Shown here: in pieces, positions 10,804 to 22,599 of the stretch | How positions within the stretch are numbered: position 1 is the stretch's first letter | Layout of the letters: each line of letters starts with the position of its first letter | NCBI RefSeq assembly: GCF_052857255.1 | Contig: NC_135498.1 | Span: 90,714,757 to 90,778,756, forward strand | DNA length: 64,000 bases | Direction of reading: 5' to 3' | Source of the DNA: Amblyomma americanum | Lineage: Eukaryota; Arthropoda; Arachnida; Ixodida; Ixodidae | Made by a program: the position numbers and the translations under genes | Notes under the pieces: generated by a model | Databases searched by the model: none | What the model saw: only the letters and a program-made list of their open reading frames with translations | What the model was told of the DNA's origin: nothing

Positions 10804-11655
10804 CTGCTGGGATATGACCGTTGCGATTCCGGTAGGCTTGAGGGCTAGTAGGCGGCACGCAGAAGTGCTTTCGCTTTTTCACATGCGCTTAAAGAGGCAG
10901 ACTACTCAGTTTTGGCCAGTTGTTGTGGACTGTGTTACAATACGACAGCTTTCGCTCTCAAAATTCTGTTCAGTAAAATGCTTTTTTAGGCAGCTATACA
11001 GAAAGCCTAATAAGCAGAAGAAAATGTGCGCTTGCACCAAGCGCTAAGACCAATGTCTTTTTCCATCTACTTCTTGCAAGCAATCATCGTTTGTAAAGTA
11101 TGTTTGGTCACGAGATTTAGGAAACTGCACGTCATGGCCATCCCGGGACCAGGCCGGAATTTTTTACAGGGCAATCTCTGGTGAGCTGCACTGCATTATG
11201 AAGAAATTACAAGACTGCTAAAACAAGTCGTTAAAAAATCCTATTAAACAGGTGAACATCATAATCCTGTCAGATTTTTGACTTCCTCTTCAGGTATCGA
11301 CAAACAGCCTCCTGCACGCATTGTTAACCTTTTACGGTTACTAGATAATGTGCTTTGAGCAAACGAGTATTAATATAAACTGTTCGTAATACGTAGAAGA
11401 AGAAAATGATGACAACCTTCACGGAGCAGTGAGAACAAAAAACGCACCCTTGCCAATCCCTGGCCATTAAACTTGAGGACATCATCATCATCGTCGTCTA
11501 CACTGTGGGTATGTGCCACTCCAACAGAAGACAACAAAAAAGAAACGAAGTACGAGAATTGAAGCAAATGTAATCTGTTCCTTTTTTTTACTTCTTCCTT
11601 CCTCAGCATTGATTTTATTTTCGTCGAGGAAACATTTTTCTGAAAAACTCTCTGT
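10804..11655. other. Gene-free stretch with a partial LINE tail signature
   Basis: No gene. Near 11483-11530 a CATCATCATCATCGTCGTC run abuts CTGTGGGTATGTGCCA, a partial copy of the AAC-tail LINE 3' end. Confidence 0.4.
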
Positions 11656-11656
11656 G

Positions 11657-11726
11657 CCCCCTAATTCTTGGCCAATCCCCCTATGTCGGCATGTGCCATT
11701 CTGTGAGGGCAACAACAACAACAACA
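11657..11726 (+). mobile_element. LINE 3' end with (AAC)n tail
   Basis: AATTCTTGGCCAATCCCCCT, GCATGTGCCATTCTGT and five AAC units match the signature at 9636-9703. Confidence 0.65.
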
Positions 11727-12085
11727 AATGCAAGGCCCAATCTGCTGCTTGCCGACCAGCTTCTGACGGTCGTGGATACCCAGGTGCCCTCACTGTAGCG
11801 CTGCACCGGACATTTGTGATGTGCGGCACTTGTTGTGGACGTGCCCAGCGACGGCTGCTATCAGGAAACGGCTCCTCAGGGAGGTGGGCCTGCGGTGGAA
11901 CCACGAAAGTGACTTCGTGAAGTGGACAAGGGACAACCGTTTCATTAACAACCTCTGCGACTACCTCAGCGCAACGGTTCTTCACTCCTTCTTTTAACTT
12001 TCAATCCCGTGCATTCCTCCCCCCCCCCCCCTTCCTTTTTAAACTTATGCCTCATGGCACACTTCTCGAATAAAAAAAGAGGTAG
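11727..12085 (+). mobile_element. I-type LINE C-terminus and 3' UTR
   Basis: From about 11782 one frame reads CPHCSAAPDICDV, then RHLLWTCPATAAIRKRLL, then VGLRWNHESDFVKW, and ends LSATVLHSFF at a TAA at about 11995. The C-x2-C..H-x4-C finger followed by an arginine-rich segment is the standard end of an I/Jockey-group ORF2. A C-run (12019-12030) and an A-rich end near 12075 follow. Only this C-terminal piece survives. It starts right at the AAC tail of the previous LINE, so the two are abutted. Confidence 0.8.
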
Positions 12086-12251
12086 GGCAAGGTAAACGAG
12101 TACTGGGCAGGGCAGGAGCGAAGTCTGAGAACTGGTGCTGATCAAGGGCTCTGCAAGAGCGACTTATTCGAAAAAAAGGCAAGTCATTGAAGCGGTAAAC
12201 TTTATGCCCGTACAGTGTTCACTTGAGTCGATTAACCCTGCAGCAACCGCA

Positions 12252-13102
12252 ATGGAGCACGGAGCAAATGCCAGCGACATTCACAGCGTGGTTCCGACGA
12301 TGTCCAGCAGGCACCAGCGAGCTCCCTTCACACTTCGGGATGAGCGCATCACCCATGTCCAGGAAGATGAACTGGAGCAGTGAGTATCCCAGGCGCCAGT
12401 GAGGCCAGCGGTCGCCGACAGACAGTGCGGCCCCCAAGGAAATAAAAATCTTATGCCGGAACGAGGTGTGGCAAATGAGCGTGGCACACCAAATTACACA
12501 GGCGGTGAGTGTCCTTTTTTGTCTCATTCGCCTCATTTTCAGCTCCAGCTACAGTTGTGGGCGAGTCCTGTGAAGCGCAGGATACGAGGTGGGAGAAGAG
12601 GTAGGGGTAGCATTAAGGCGTTACCTATAATGTTTCACCTACTTCGCGCATTTAACCATGAATTTTCTTCAGGCTAAGCACAAACATCTTGATTTCGTGG
12701 TATTGGGTGATCTTGTTTTCGGGTTTTCAAAACTTGTTTTAAGGCTCTCATAAAAAAAGTCGCCATCCCATTTCTTGGTTCCTCTTGCTACCTGTTGATT
12801 GGGAATTTTAGAGTTTACAGGCTCTCTGCATGCTAACACGCGGTGTCTCACGGCAGATAACGGAAACTTGGCAGTGCTGACTTTGGCTGCAGATTTTTCT
12901 TCTGGGAATCCCAAGCGCTGGCGCTTCACTAAGCCGCAGCAATGCCTCATCTGCTGCCGCCGATGCTTACCCAGGTAGAACTGACGAGCCTCTCAGTGGA
13001 CCCTGTAGCCCGAACTCGGATAGCACCACTGAAATGTGTCCTCGGACATCAGCTGACAGCATATTCGAAGAGATTCTGTCTGATGAGCACGGCGACTGTT
13101 GA
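12252..13102 (+). pseudogene. Small-protein family, copy 3 (broken)
   Basis: Exon 1 is 12252-12504: ATG, MEHGANASDIHS, RHQRAPFTL, ending ACAGGCG before a GTGAGT donor, the same string and phase (1) as copy 1. Exon 2 is about 12906-13102: GIPSAGASLSRSN at the start, DSIFEEILSDEHGDC at the end, TGA at 13100-13102. Exon 1 has an in-frame TGA at 12381-12383. The acceptor that reads GCAG in copies 1 and 2 reads TCTGG here, so the AG is lost. Apart from the stop, the joined frame would have 149 codons, close to copy 1's 154. The homology rests on the aligned ends, the exon layout and the phase; the middle is very diverged. Confidence 0.55.
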
Positions 13103-15642
13103 CTGCAGTAAAGTACCACCCAGTCAGATGGTTGGCATGAAACCTCAGGTTATGACCTCCTAATACGGATGGACTCTTATGTGCAGTTGCTTTGTATTTT
13201 AAGGCGGAACATTATTTACTGCGTGATCTTTCCTGCGCTGTATCTTGTCCACAGCTGTTACCGGCAATGCTGGCAGTATATGCGCGCTGATGCGTTCATG
13301 GTTTCCGGCGCAATACATGTATTTCGCTACGTCTCGCACTCTATCTCATGGCTATTTCTGGGAATCGATTCGCTTCGCAGTCCCAACTTGAAGATGTGTG
13401 GAACGTTTGGTTCAAATCGAAGTTGTGTCGATGCTGCGAACTTCAAAGGTTCAGATGCTCACTTGTGGCATGCCCGCTGGAAAATGTCATGTTTTAAAGG
13501 AGCCCATCGGAGCATTTTCACTGACCCTGCACTTGTACACAACGGGAACCATACTATTCCTGTTATTTGATTCATAATGCACCGTGATAAGTTGAGGAAG
13601 ACATCAGATATGCGCAATTTTTTGTACTAATCTACTCCGCGGTGCGAGGATTCGTTTCTGAGAATTAGTGATCGCACGCCGTTAATACGGCAGGACTAAA
13701 ATAAATGAGACAATACGCGCAAAATATTTTATGTTGACTATTATTATCTGTGTATGGTGGAGAGCGGCGCTGTTTTACATGTCAATACAGTGCTACGCAA
13801 CGTTACCTGTATTTTTTTTCGATATGTATTGCTATGTAATCAAGGCCCCATGCAAAGCCAAAACAAACTTCAACGATGAAATCCGACATTTTAGCTAAGA
13901 CTTCAATAAGCATGATCGCTCGCAAATATGTTGAACTGGACGAATTTTTTAAAAGTTTGTTGTACAGTCTCCTTGATACATTACCAGTGCGCATGTCTGC
14001 CCGGGTCAGACACTCAAAACAGTGCGCATTAAAATTTTCCCCGCAAAGATTCGTTTCTTCGCTTACAGCTACTACGTCCCTTCACACTGCGCGGTAAGCA
14101 CGCTCATTACGTTTCATCCTACAATGAGTTTGCTGGCCAACAAAATCTTTGTCAGCACATGAGTCGGCCGAGCCTCGGGGTCCACTACATGAAATGTAGA
14201 ACTCAACGGCGGTCAGCTGCTGCAGTGTCTTCTACGCAGCGCTCTATTGTAAAGCGTCCAAACACTAAAACAAAAAAAATGAATGGCGATTCCATATCTG
14301 GTAATACAGTGAATTCGTGCTATGCGGCATGCGATAAAGATTGTCCACAAAAAGACCAGCCTTTGCGGGTTGGCTGTGTGGGCTCCCTCCCCCTAGTATA
14401 GCTGTGCTGCATGGATGCGAAATGATTACGCACTCAAACAGTCCTATCCCAGAAACCTTCCCTACCTTCGCCCTGTTTGCGCCTGGCTTGAGGAATGGGC
14501 TACGTGCACTGGTTAGTCACGTGACCGGCCCCCCTTTAAAGTGGCAGCCCGTGCGGGGTGTCATCCCCTCTCCGCTGTCAGCCCTCCTATTTCTGGTCAT
14601 GTTCGGCTGAACCAGCGGGCAGCACACAGAAGCGCAGCGTGGGTGCGACACAGAAGGTCACGTGGGACGTGTGCCATAAGGTGATGTCCACAAATGGGCA
14701 TCGCCATGCGTACACGGCTACTACGCTGTTTTCGAATCACGTGTGATATGGTCGAAGGTTGCCGAGCAACAATTTTTTCGAAAACTAAAAAATTTACATG
14801 ACTATTTCTAATGGTTCATTACAACTTCCTAGCTGCAACCGGGGCCTATTTGTAAGGATTAAGAAGTTAGCTTTTAGAGTTGAGGTAACCAGGGCACTAG
14901 GCAACATCATTAATATTTCTCCTGAGGTCCGCAAGCACTGGTATTACTGGGACTCAAAAGCATTTTACTTCTACAGTTAAAGAAAATAATTACAATAAAA
15001 ATAATTAAAAAAGGGGACATTTAAGCACTGCCTTAAAGGTAAGACGCGATATCATTCATGGGTTAATGCCTATCTGTGCGGATTGGTCATTTTTCACTTA
15101 TAATTCTTAGATCGCGGTAGGTGATTATGCAACTTCTGGAACATTGGTACAGCGTTTTAGTAATGCGTCAATGTCCTACGATGGCGGGTGCTGCCACCGG
15201 TACGTGTGGCTTGTGAGGTTGACGATTCTGTTCACGAGCAACCTCTCGCGACACTTTATTAATTAACTGCCACCTGCAATGGTGGCCAGCATGCCCAAAA
15301 TCTGGTTCGCAGGTTGTGATTATACCACAAGGTCATGTGACCTGGGTTGCCGGAGCGGACGGTTGCTCCAACTGCGAGACTTCAAACGGTCCCTGACGCC
15401 GACACGGACAGTTTGTTCCGACATGGAGGTAATAGCGTACCAAAATAATGATCACGGCTTTTCCGCATTGGAAAGAATGCTGTAAGGTTATGTGTAGAGG
15501 ACCAGCCAGCATTTTTTGTGTTCAGCGTTCTTAGAAGACATCTGTTAACTAGCATTCTAAATATGGCTTTAAACGCTCAGCTGTGAATTTCGAAATTGGT
15601 GAATGCTTGTTTGTTTGTTTGCTTGCTTGCATGTTTGCTTGT
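13103..15642. other. Gene-free stretch
   Basis: I see no supported gene or named repeat over this 2.5 kb. Several short open frames on both strands lack splice context and known motifs. Confidence 0.4.
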
Positions 15643-15740
15643 TTAGGAGGGTTTAACGTTCCAAAGGGACTCAAGCTATGAAGGACGCCGTAGTGAAGGC
15701 CTCCAGAAATTTTGATCCCCTGGGGTTCTTTAGAGAGCCA
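15643..15740 (-). mobile_element. tRNA-derived SINE, 3' fragment
   Basis: The minus-strand body matches the 3' part of the SINE at 34410-34655: the CTTCACTACGGCGTCC/TTCATAGC equivalent and a TTTAACGTTCC..AAGGGACTC block. A GTTTGTTTGCTTGCTTGC run precedes it. The tRNA-like head is missing. Confidence 0.7.
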
Positions 15741-16270
15741 TTGTAGCAGTCCGGCCCGTGTTCTTCCGACGAAGGATTAGCCTAGGCCTCTCGTTTTATT
15801 ATTTTTTTTTGAGGGAATTAAAGCACATGACCACACTCACTTATCCCCACTCACTTATCACTCGCTTATCCCCATGGATTCATGAGTTGCGCTAAAACCC
15901 CTATGCTTGCAGACTTGTAGACAAGAGAGCCTACTTATTCGTAGTCTTTGGTAATTGTTACGAGCACCTATAGAAATCTCGACACTTTCAAGGTAGCAAA
16001 CTTTTGAACACTGTACTTGTGTACCAACCATGCATAAGCGCCGCAAATATTGTTTCCCATGTAAAAGATTGAAAACTTCTCTTTCATGTCGTCACAGATC
16101 GTGCATGCGTTCCACACGCAATATGTTCGAACTACTTGCACCCACGGAACAAGCCGGTTGCATGTTAAAATTTTTTTTGCACTTCAGTGTATAACATTTA
16201 CTCTGTGTGTACTGAAATTATTTCACCGTTAACATATGTGGGTTTCATATTCTCTTATTTCGTGGCACTA

Positions 16271-17379
16271 GAGAGTTATAGCATATCGTTACCGTGTTTA
16301 CGTTACCGTTTACCGTGTTACCGGACGCCGGATTTTCCGGTTAGCACGGCGCACGCCCGAAGACGTTTTAGCGTACCAACTCTCCCGTAACAAGTTACCG
16401 TAGGGCTAAAACAAGAGATGATGATAGCAGATGCCCAGCTTTTAATGATAAAAAAACGAATGCATTGCAATCATTTCTAAGCAGTGAAATGATAGCAGAT
16501 GCCCAGCTTTTAATGATAAAAAAACGAATGCATTGCAATCATTTCTAAGCAGTGAAATGATACAATTTAATAATCTTTTTCTCTGCAGATAAAGACGTGC
16601 CGAATACACTTCAGCTAACAGCCGACTCAGCGGCTTTCCAAATGTGCCCATGCGGCTAGACACCTTTGCCTACCCTGGCCAGTTGACAATTTCACTACGT
16701 AGACCTCAGTAAGCTTGCATACACAGCGCACGTTGCGTTGCGAGCGCTGTAAAAAAAAAGCACAACTACGACACCTGTTCGCCGTGCCGCAACGTCGCTT
16801 CTTTCTGTGTTTGGAAGTGAGCCCTGTGGCGCCATCTAGTGGCAGTAAGTTAAACGCGCCAACACCAGGCCGGAGAAACTTTTTATTTTCTACAATTACT
16901 GATGAATATACCCAGAGAATTACCAGTCTTTTTCTTTCGAGGAAAAAATCATGAAAATATAGAAAAATGTTAAATCGGGCACGAAACTGAAGAGCTGCAG
17001 TGTAGTCGTTGCTATTTGGCTATGTACACCACATATAGTCAGGCTTAACTGCTCAAAAATAGGCAAATAATCTCAAAAACATGCCCTAGTTGTTACTCAA
17101 ACCTCAACGTACGAGTGAGAGTTTGCAAATTAAAAGCGAACGCCTTCATGTATAGCGAGAAATGGCGCCGAAGAACGCGGCAGCGGTGCTGTATTTGGTC
17201 CGAAGCGGCCGTGCAGGGCGCCGCCATGTTTGTTTACAACCGAACGCTAACTCTCCGCAACGCTAAAAGGGATTCCGTAAAGTGTTTGCGGACCGATAAG
17301 TGGCGGCGCATGCGCAGACGTCGCTTGCCGGGCCCGGTAAACGGTAACGTAAACACGGTAACGATATGCTATAACTCTC
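16271..17379. mobile_element. Non-autonomous TIR DNA transposon with 45-bp perfect terminal repeats
   Basis: Bases 16271-16315 and 17335-17379 are perfect reverse complements starting GAGAGTTATAGCATATCG. TA dinucleotides flank both ends (16269-16270, 17380-17381), which fits insertion at TA as in Tc1/mariner-related elements. The interior (about 1.0 kb) encodes no transposase and contains a perfect 68-bp tandem duplication. Sub-terminal TTACCGTTTACCGTG strings are shared with the element at 17541-17783. Confidence 0.8.
16421..16556. repeat. Perfect 68-bp tandem duplication
   Basis: Unit 16421-16488 (starting ATGATAGCAGATGCCCAG) is repeated without mismatch at 16489-16556, inside the TIR element. 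Confidence 0.95.
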
Positions 17380-17540
17380 TACTGGCTTCATTACGGTTGC
17401 TAACGCGGGTGCTTATCAACACGCAATTTCGTAGGCATTTCTAACGACGTTTCAAAACTTCGCTAGTTGCCTCTAAATGTGGCAGGCTCTGGAAACCGGC
17501 TTTGGGCTCAGAAGGTGACTACGTACGAAACGAGACATTA

Positions 17541-17783
17541 GACACATTTAGCATACCGTGTGCAGTGTTACCGCCACCGTTGCCGGATTGCCGAGAGCCG
17601 GAACTTCGTCACTGCGCATGCGCCGATCCCCTTGCGGGTGCCAGATGGCGCCAGGTATATCCGGCAGCTGCGTGTGCGCCTGACGAATCGGTACCAATCA
17701 GCACGTGCTCACTGGCGGTGGGCGGCCCCTTGCTCTCCGGTAAAGGTAACACGGTACACGGTAAACGGAATGTCAACTGTGTC
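17541..17783. mobile_element. 243-bp MITE (TIR family)
   Basis: The ends read GACACATTTAGCATACCGTG and, on the reverse strand, GACACAGTTGACATTCCG followed by ACCGTGTACCGTGTTACC. TA flanks both sides (17539-17540, 17784-17785). The same ends and interior (GCCAGATGGCGCC) recur at 57992-59433. No coding capacity. Confidence 0.65.
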
Positions 17784-17785
17784 TA

Positions 17786-20596
17786 TTACTGCACAATTTA
17801 TCGATATGCTGACAGTCAGGAGACAAATATTTCTTCTCGTCGCCAAAATTTATTTTCGGAAGTGATGCTGCCCAGTCTCATAGTTGCAGAATAATTGCTA
17901 GGCATGCTTTCGCTTGGCTTTCAGAGAGCAAAGTGCTTCGTTTGCATCGAATTTTGCTGGAAATCCACACGGAGTACAGCGTGGGCTCCATCGTAAGCCA
18001 TGTTGGTGTAAGCCATGCTGAAAACATGACATGAGTTTGAAACTCCTAACGGCGCTGCCAGGCACCGTCTGTTTCATAGACAATACGGCCGCCGCTGCTT
18101 TCCTGCTTTTCTTGTTATAGCAGGCTTCGGGGTAAGGATGAAAGGAGCATACCGCTGCCCGTAGTTTTACTTGAAGGAAACGGAACTATATGTCGTGCGT
18201 CGTGAACATGCAAGTATGTGAAGAAACACAATAGCCAATCCGAACAAGTCGGTTCATAGGGTGATTTACTAACTAGGCCACTTGTTGCCGGGTGCTATAC
18301 GTAAGATGTTTCCCCCAGTGGGAAACTTGTGTCGTAGGACAAGGAAAACTGATTTCTTACGTCCTTTACTGCACTTTATTTCCTGCGCGCTTCGCCTTTA
18401 AGTGTATGACACGTTAGCGTTCATAATTCCCGCCAGTTTCACCTCTTGCCTAGGCAGACATGGAAGCTGTGTTTATATTATGTCAAAGACCGCACGACAA
18501 GCGTATAAAGCCCCGCTTCAGTCTTGCCGTACGAAAGTGCCTGCGTGCATGATTGAGTGTTTTTTGGAGCACTCTTCAACGGACGTTCAAAAAGGACATT
18601 GAGACTTTCAAAAATGGCATTGAGAGCACGCCCTTTAATGTAAGATTTTTTGCCTTAAATATAAGGCTGTAAGGTTCCATGGGGTAATTTTGTGCTGATC
18701 AGAATGTTTAGCTTGGGAAAGGGCCGCATGATACATCAGCACGCATAGCCGCGACGTCCTTCGTAGTTTCTGTTCAGAGAGGAGTGTTCTTTGGTGCGGC
18801 GAGATATAATGCGCAGGATCTATTTCCTGTCTGGCTGCCTATCTTTGCTCGATGCATGTGCGTGCCTCTCGGAATTTCGACGTGCAGGCAGAGTGATAGC
18901 AGGATGCATTTGTAACTATGCATGTCGGGTTTCTTGGATGCGTCCTGGTTAAGTAAGGCTAGACGCCTGTCGGTTGCTGTAGTTCTATGAAATAAAGAAA
19001 AAAGTTCTTGCGCGGCCTAGGGGCAGGTTGTCTCCAGCCTAAGGGCCATGGAACCGATTGCCAACAAACTACCCCTATTTTCATTTCACGGAAATTTATT
19101 TATTTCATATATTTGCACGCCATAAAAACGTTGAGCCACGTGAGACTTTGTAGTCCCCAGTTTTAAAAAGTTTCAATTACTTTTCGTATCAGACCTCCTC
19201 GCGCGACGTCACGAACCTCTCGACCAATCCGGCGGCAACGCAAACTATGCCTGGTTCTCAGCAGACCGATACCTTTAACTCTATCGCGTTAGAACGTAAT
19301 TTTCATCGTATAATAGAGGGTATTCGTTGCATCCGTCCCCTAGCGCTAGCAACAGTCAAGTTTCGCTGGTCTTCACCAGGGTTTTCTTAGACTCTATTAC
19401 AACGCTGTTTTCGGCAGTGTATGTATAACAAGCAGATGTGATGTAAACAGAAAGTGTCCTATTGACAGTGGGGACGTTGAGGTAGAGGAGGTGCGAAAAA
19501 CACTTATGGTATTGTGTCGCTATGACACAATAGCCTAGGAAACGACAATAAGTTTTTCTCCGGAACTTCTAGGTGATCAGCAAGCGTGCAAATCTCGCGC
19601 AATTTTTGTGAATAAATGGAGTAAGAGCTGAAAAACAACAGACATCACTATATTCAAATAGTGCTTCATGATTGAAGGTTTTTTGCAATACTTGCAGTAG
19701 AGGGCGTTTCAATTTAATCATTTCAGATTTTTTTTCTTTTAAAAGCCGGAAAAATATTTCGGCGCGATGTCTGTGGCTTTATTTTAAGCAAAGGGGGACA
19801 TTATTTGCGTCCTAAAGTCCAATGAAAAGACTAATATTTAATTAAATTACTGATTTCCTATTTTATTTTAGTTTTCGAGCGCGAGGTTTTATTGCGAAAC
19901 TGAAGCCCGTCAATATCGAAAGCGAGCACACTTTTTGAAATTCAAGAACTGGCATCATGCTGCGAAATAACGAACGTGAAAAAAAAAACTTTTCATGTCT
20001 CTTCAAGTTGACTTCGTCCACGTTGCATATCTGATAAAATGTGCGTGCCTTGAATGAAATGTGGCCGCAGATTACTTCCTTTAAGATATAGATGATGTTG
20101 AAGTGATTCCCATGAGAATACCAAGTGCAGCGTCGCCATTTTATCAGCACGTAACGCGTTAAAGTCAACTTAACGAGCTGCAAAACGCGTATTTATTCTG
20201 CGCTCCACATCTCGAAGCACGATGATGATTCACAACTTTTAAGATTTGAGCTCGTCTTCCAGGTCGAAAGCTCCTAATTTCCCAACATAATCTTGTATCC
20301 TAAAACAAAAAAAATAAATAGTTGATCTGTTTATTTTTGTTAATTGCTTGTGTTTTCGTTGGACTGTATTACGTAAATAATGACCGCCATGCCGTATAAT
20401 CAACCTGCAAAGATCGCACAGACGTATCTTCCAAGGTTTTTCAAAGAAAATTCTGTGTTGAATAGCGGGAAACACTCTGCATTTAAACAAACATTGGTAT
20501 CGATCATATATCAATCAGAACATAACTGAAGTGTACGAGACCAGTGCCTAAATTCTGAAGCATATGCGCGTGGCGGCCTTCCATGCCTTGTGCATG
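17786..20596. other. Gene-free stretch
   Basis: I see no supported gene over 2.8 kb. It is AT-rich towards the right, with short open frames only. Confidence 0.4.
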
Positions 20597-20660
20597 TGGA
20601 AGCTGTTGTTGTTGTTAGGCTATCAAAAGATGACACATACCCACACTGGGGTTCTGATTT
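20597..20660 (-). mobile_element. LINE 3' end with (AAC)n tail, minus strand
   Basis: On the minus strand CCCCAGTGTGGGTATGTGTC, ATCTTTTGATAGCCT and AACAACAACAACA form the same 3' signature as at 9636-9703. Confidence 0.6.
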
Positions 20661-20752
20661 GCTGTAGGTTATGAAGTACAGCTTCATTGTTTTTCGACTG
20701 TTTCAAGTGCATGTCACTAAACTAGAATTTATGATGGGAGGACTTTAGTTAC

Positions 20753-20980
20753 GGTTTATGGGGGTTTTAGGTCCCATAGCGACTCAGGCTATGAGGGACG
20801 CCGTAGAGAAGGGCTCCGGAAATTCGACCACCGGGGGTTTTTTACCATGCACCGACATCGCACTGTGCGCAGGCCTCTAGAATTTCGCCTTCATCGAAAT
20901 TCGACTGCAGCGGCCTGGATCGAACCCACGTCTTTTGGGTCAGCGGCCGAGCGCCATAACCACTGAGCCACCACGACGGC
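20753..20980 (-). mobile_element. tRNA-derived SINE, near full length
   Basis: On the minus strand: a GCCGTCGTGGTGGCTCAGTG head (box A), a degraded box B (GGGTTCGATCC), a GGAGGCGAAATTCT-like linker, and a GGCGTCCCTCATAGCCTGAG body ending in CCATAAACC. The same family is at 34410-34655. Confidence 0.85.
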
Positions 20981-22599
20981 TACTGGGATGATTTTGTTGA
21001 TCGTTTATACTTGAGCGTGGCTCGCTGATCGTCCATATGATTGCTAGGAGGGCATTGAGTGAAGCGAAAACATACTGAATGCCAGCCTAGGACCCCAGGA
21101 CATCTTTAAAATAACCTGCAGAAGAAATGTGAAAAGAAAAGGTGTTTACCACGCTGACGACCTCGCTCGATGTGGAGACGGGGATAAAAGTGATCAAGAT
21201 ACATTGCAAGCCGTGCATGCAACTGTACCCGGTTATTTTTCTACTTAACCTTATAGGCAAACAATGAAAGTTGGCCTGTGTTGACATGATTGAAAGTTCT
21301 GGCCTAAAACAGAGCTTTATGAGCTGGAAAAGGCAAAAAAAAAATACAGGCGTAGCCCCCATTGGTCAATTTCGCAATTAAAATGCACGCGTCGGCGCCG
21401 ATTTAAGACAGGAATCCTTGAGGCTACGCTACACCTACATTCGCTTCAAAATGGTGCATATCTGACCTCGTCGGTGCTGACGTCACAGGCTCAAACCGAC
21501 GGGCGGGAAGATTTTCAAATTCAATTTCCTCTCAAGTAAACGGTCTTCTGCTGCTGGATAAACGTCGTCATAACTATAAAGAGCCAGCAAATCTGATTTT
21601 AATAAAAAAATTTGTATGGACGAGTCCTCATTGTATTTTTAATAGCCGTGGAGAAGGAGGTAGGGCCAGGTATGTGAAATTCATATGTCGAGTTTAATGT
21701 CCTGAAGTTTCATCGCGGTTTCTAGAGGCAATATAGTCGAGGCTTGCGGATTATTTTTTGCCACCTGAGGTCCTTCAGAGTGACGGGTGGACATTAGGGA
21801 GCACATAAATGTTTTTGCATTTTCAATCCTTCAGAATGAGACTGACGCGGACCTGGTCTACCGTGGTACAAGATGTATCCCTGAACCCACCAGGGCATGT
21901 GGCATGCTTATAACTGATGTTCGTCCAGTACCCGAAGACGCCGCACCTTGGTGACAGATTGTGTAGCGTTCAGCGTACTGTTGCCACCAATCTACCGGCG
22001 CCATCAACTACAGACCGTCTTAACCGGTATCTAAAATAGCCCCATACCCTCCACCGCAGCTTTTGCGGGCCAAATCGGACGCAATCAACGTGTTTTCTGT
22101 CCACGGATCAAGAAAATAAAGTAATAAATGAATGTTTGAAATAATAAATAAATAAATATTATATTTTTAATAGATCGGCCAGTGTGACTGGGGCTCCATC
22201 CCCCATTCTACAGATCAGAAGTCAAACCCCGTGGGGATTGAGAAAACTAAGGTACATATGATGGAGTACGTATAGTTGCAGGCAACAAAATTAAATGTAA
22301 ATTCGAAGCACAAGGGGAACAAAAAAAACAAAATAGATGCAATAAATACGCGAAACAGTGCCATAAAAGCAAAGGTTTCAGATAAAAGACATTAAAACAA
22401 GTTCAAGATGTGCCAAAAGATATTGGTAACCACGCTATAAAGTAGACGGGTGAAGCTTCCGTGTGGCCTATGCATTAAGCGAATTCAGACTAAGCTTTTA
22501 TGCGCTTAAGTTGCGCGCAAACTTTAAATTCAACAGTGATTAAGACAATTTGCCCGCGTAGTGAATACACATTTCAGTGACGCGTAAGTGAAATAGAGA
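20981..22599. other. Gene-free stretch
   Basis: No supported gene apart from the uncertain end of the transporter-like pseudogene near 22540-22600. AT-rich, with a TAAATAAATAAA run at about 22143. Confidence 0.4.

Noticed and set aside
11488..11985. 165-codon open frame on the minus strand
   Set aside because: Antisense to the LINE C-terminus at 11727-11995.
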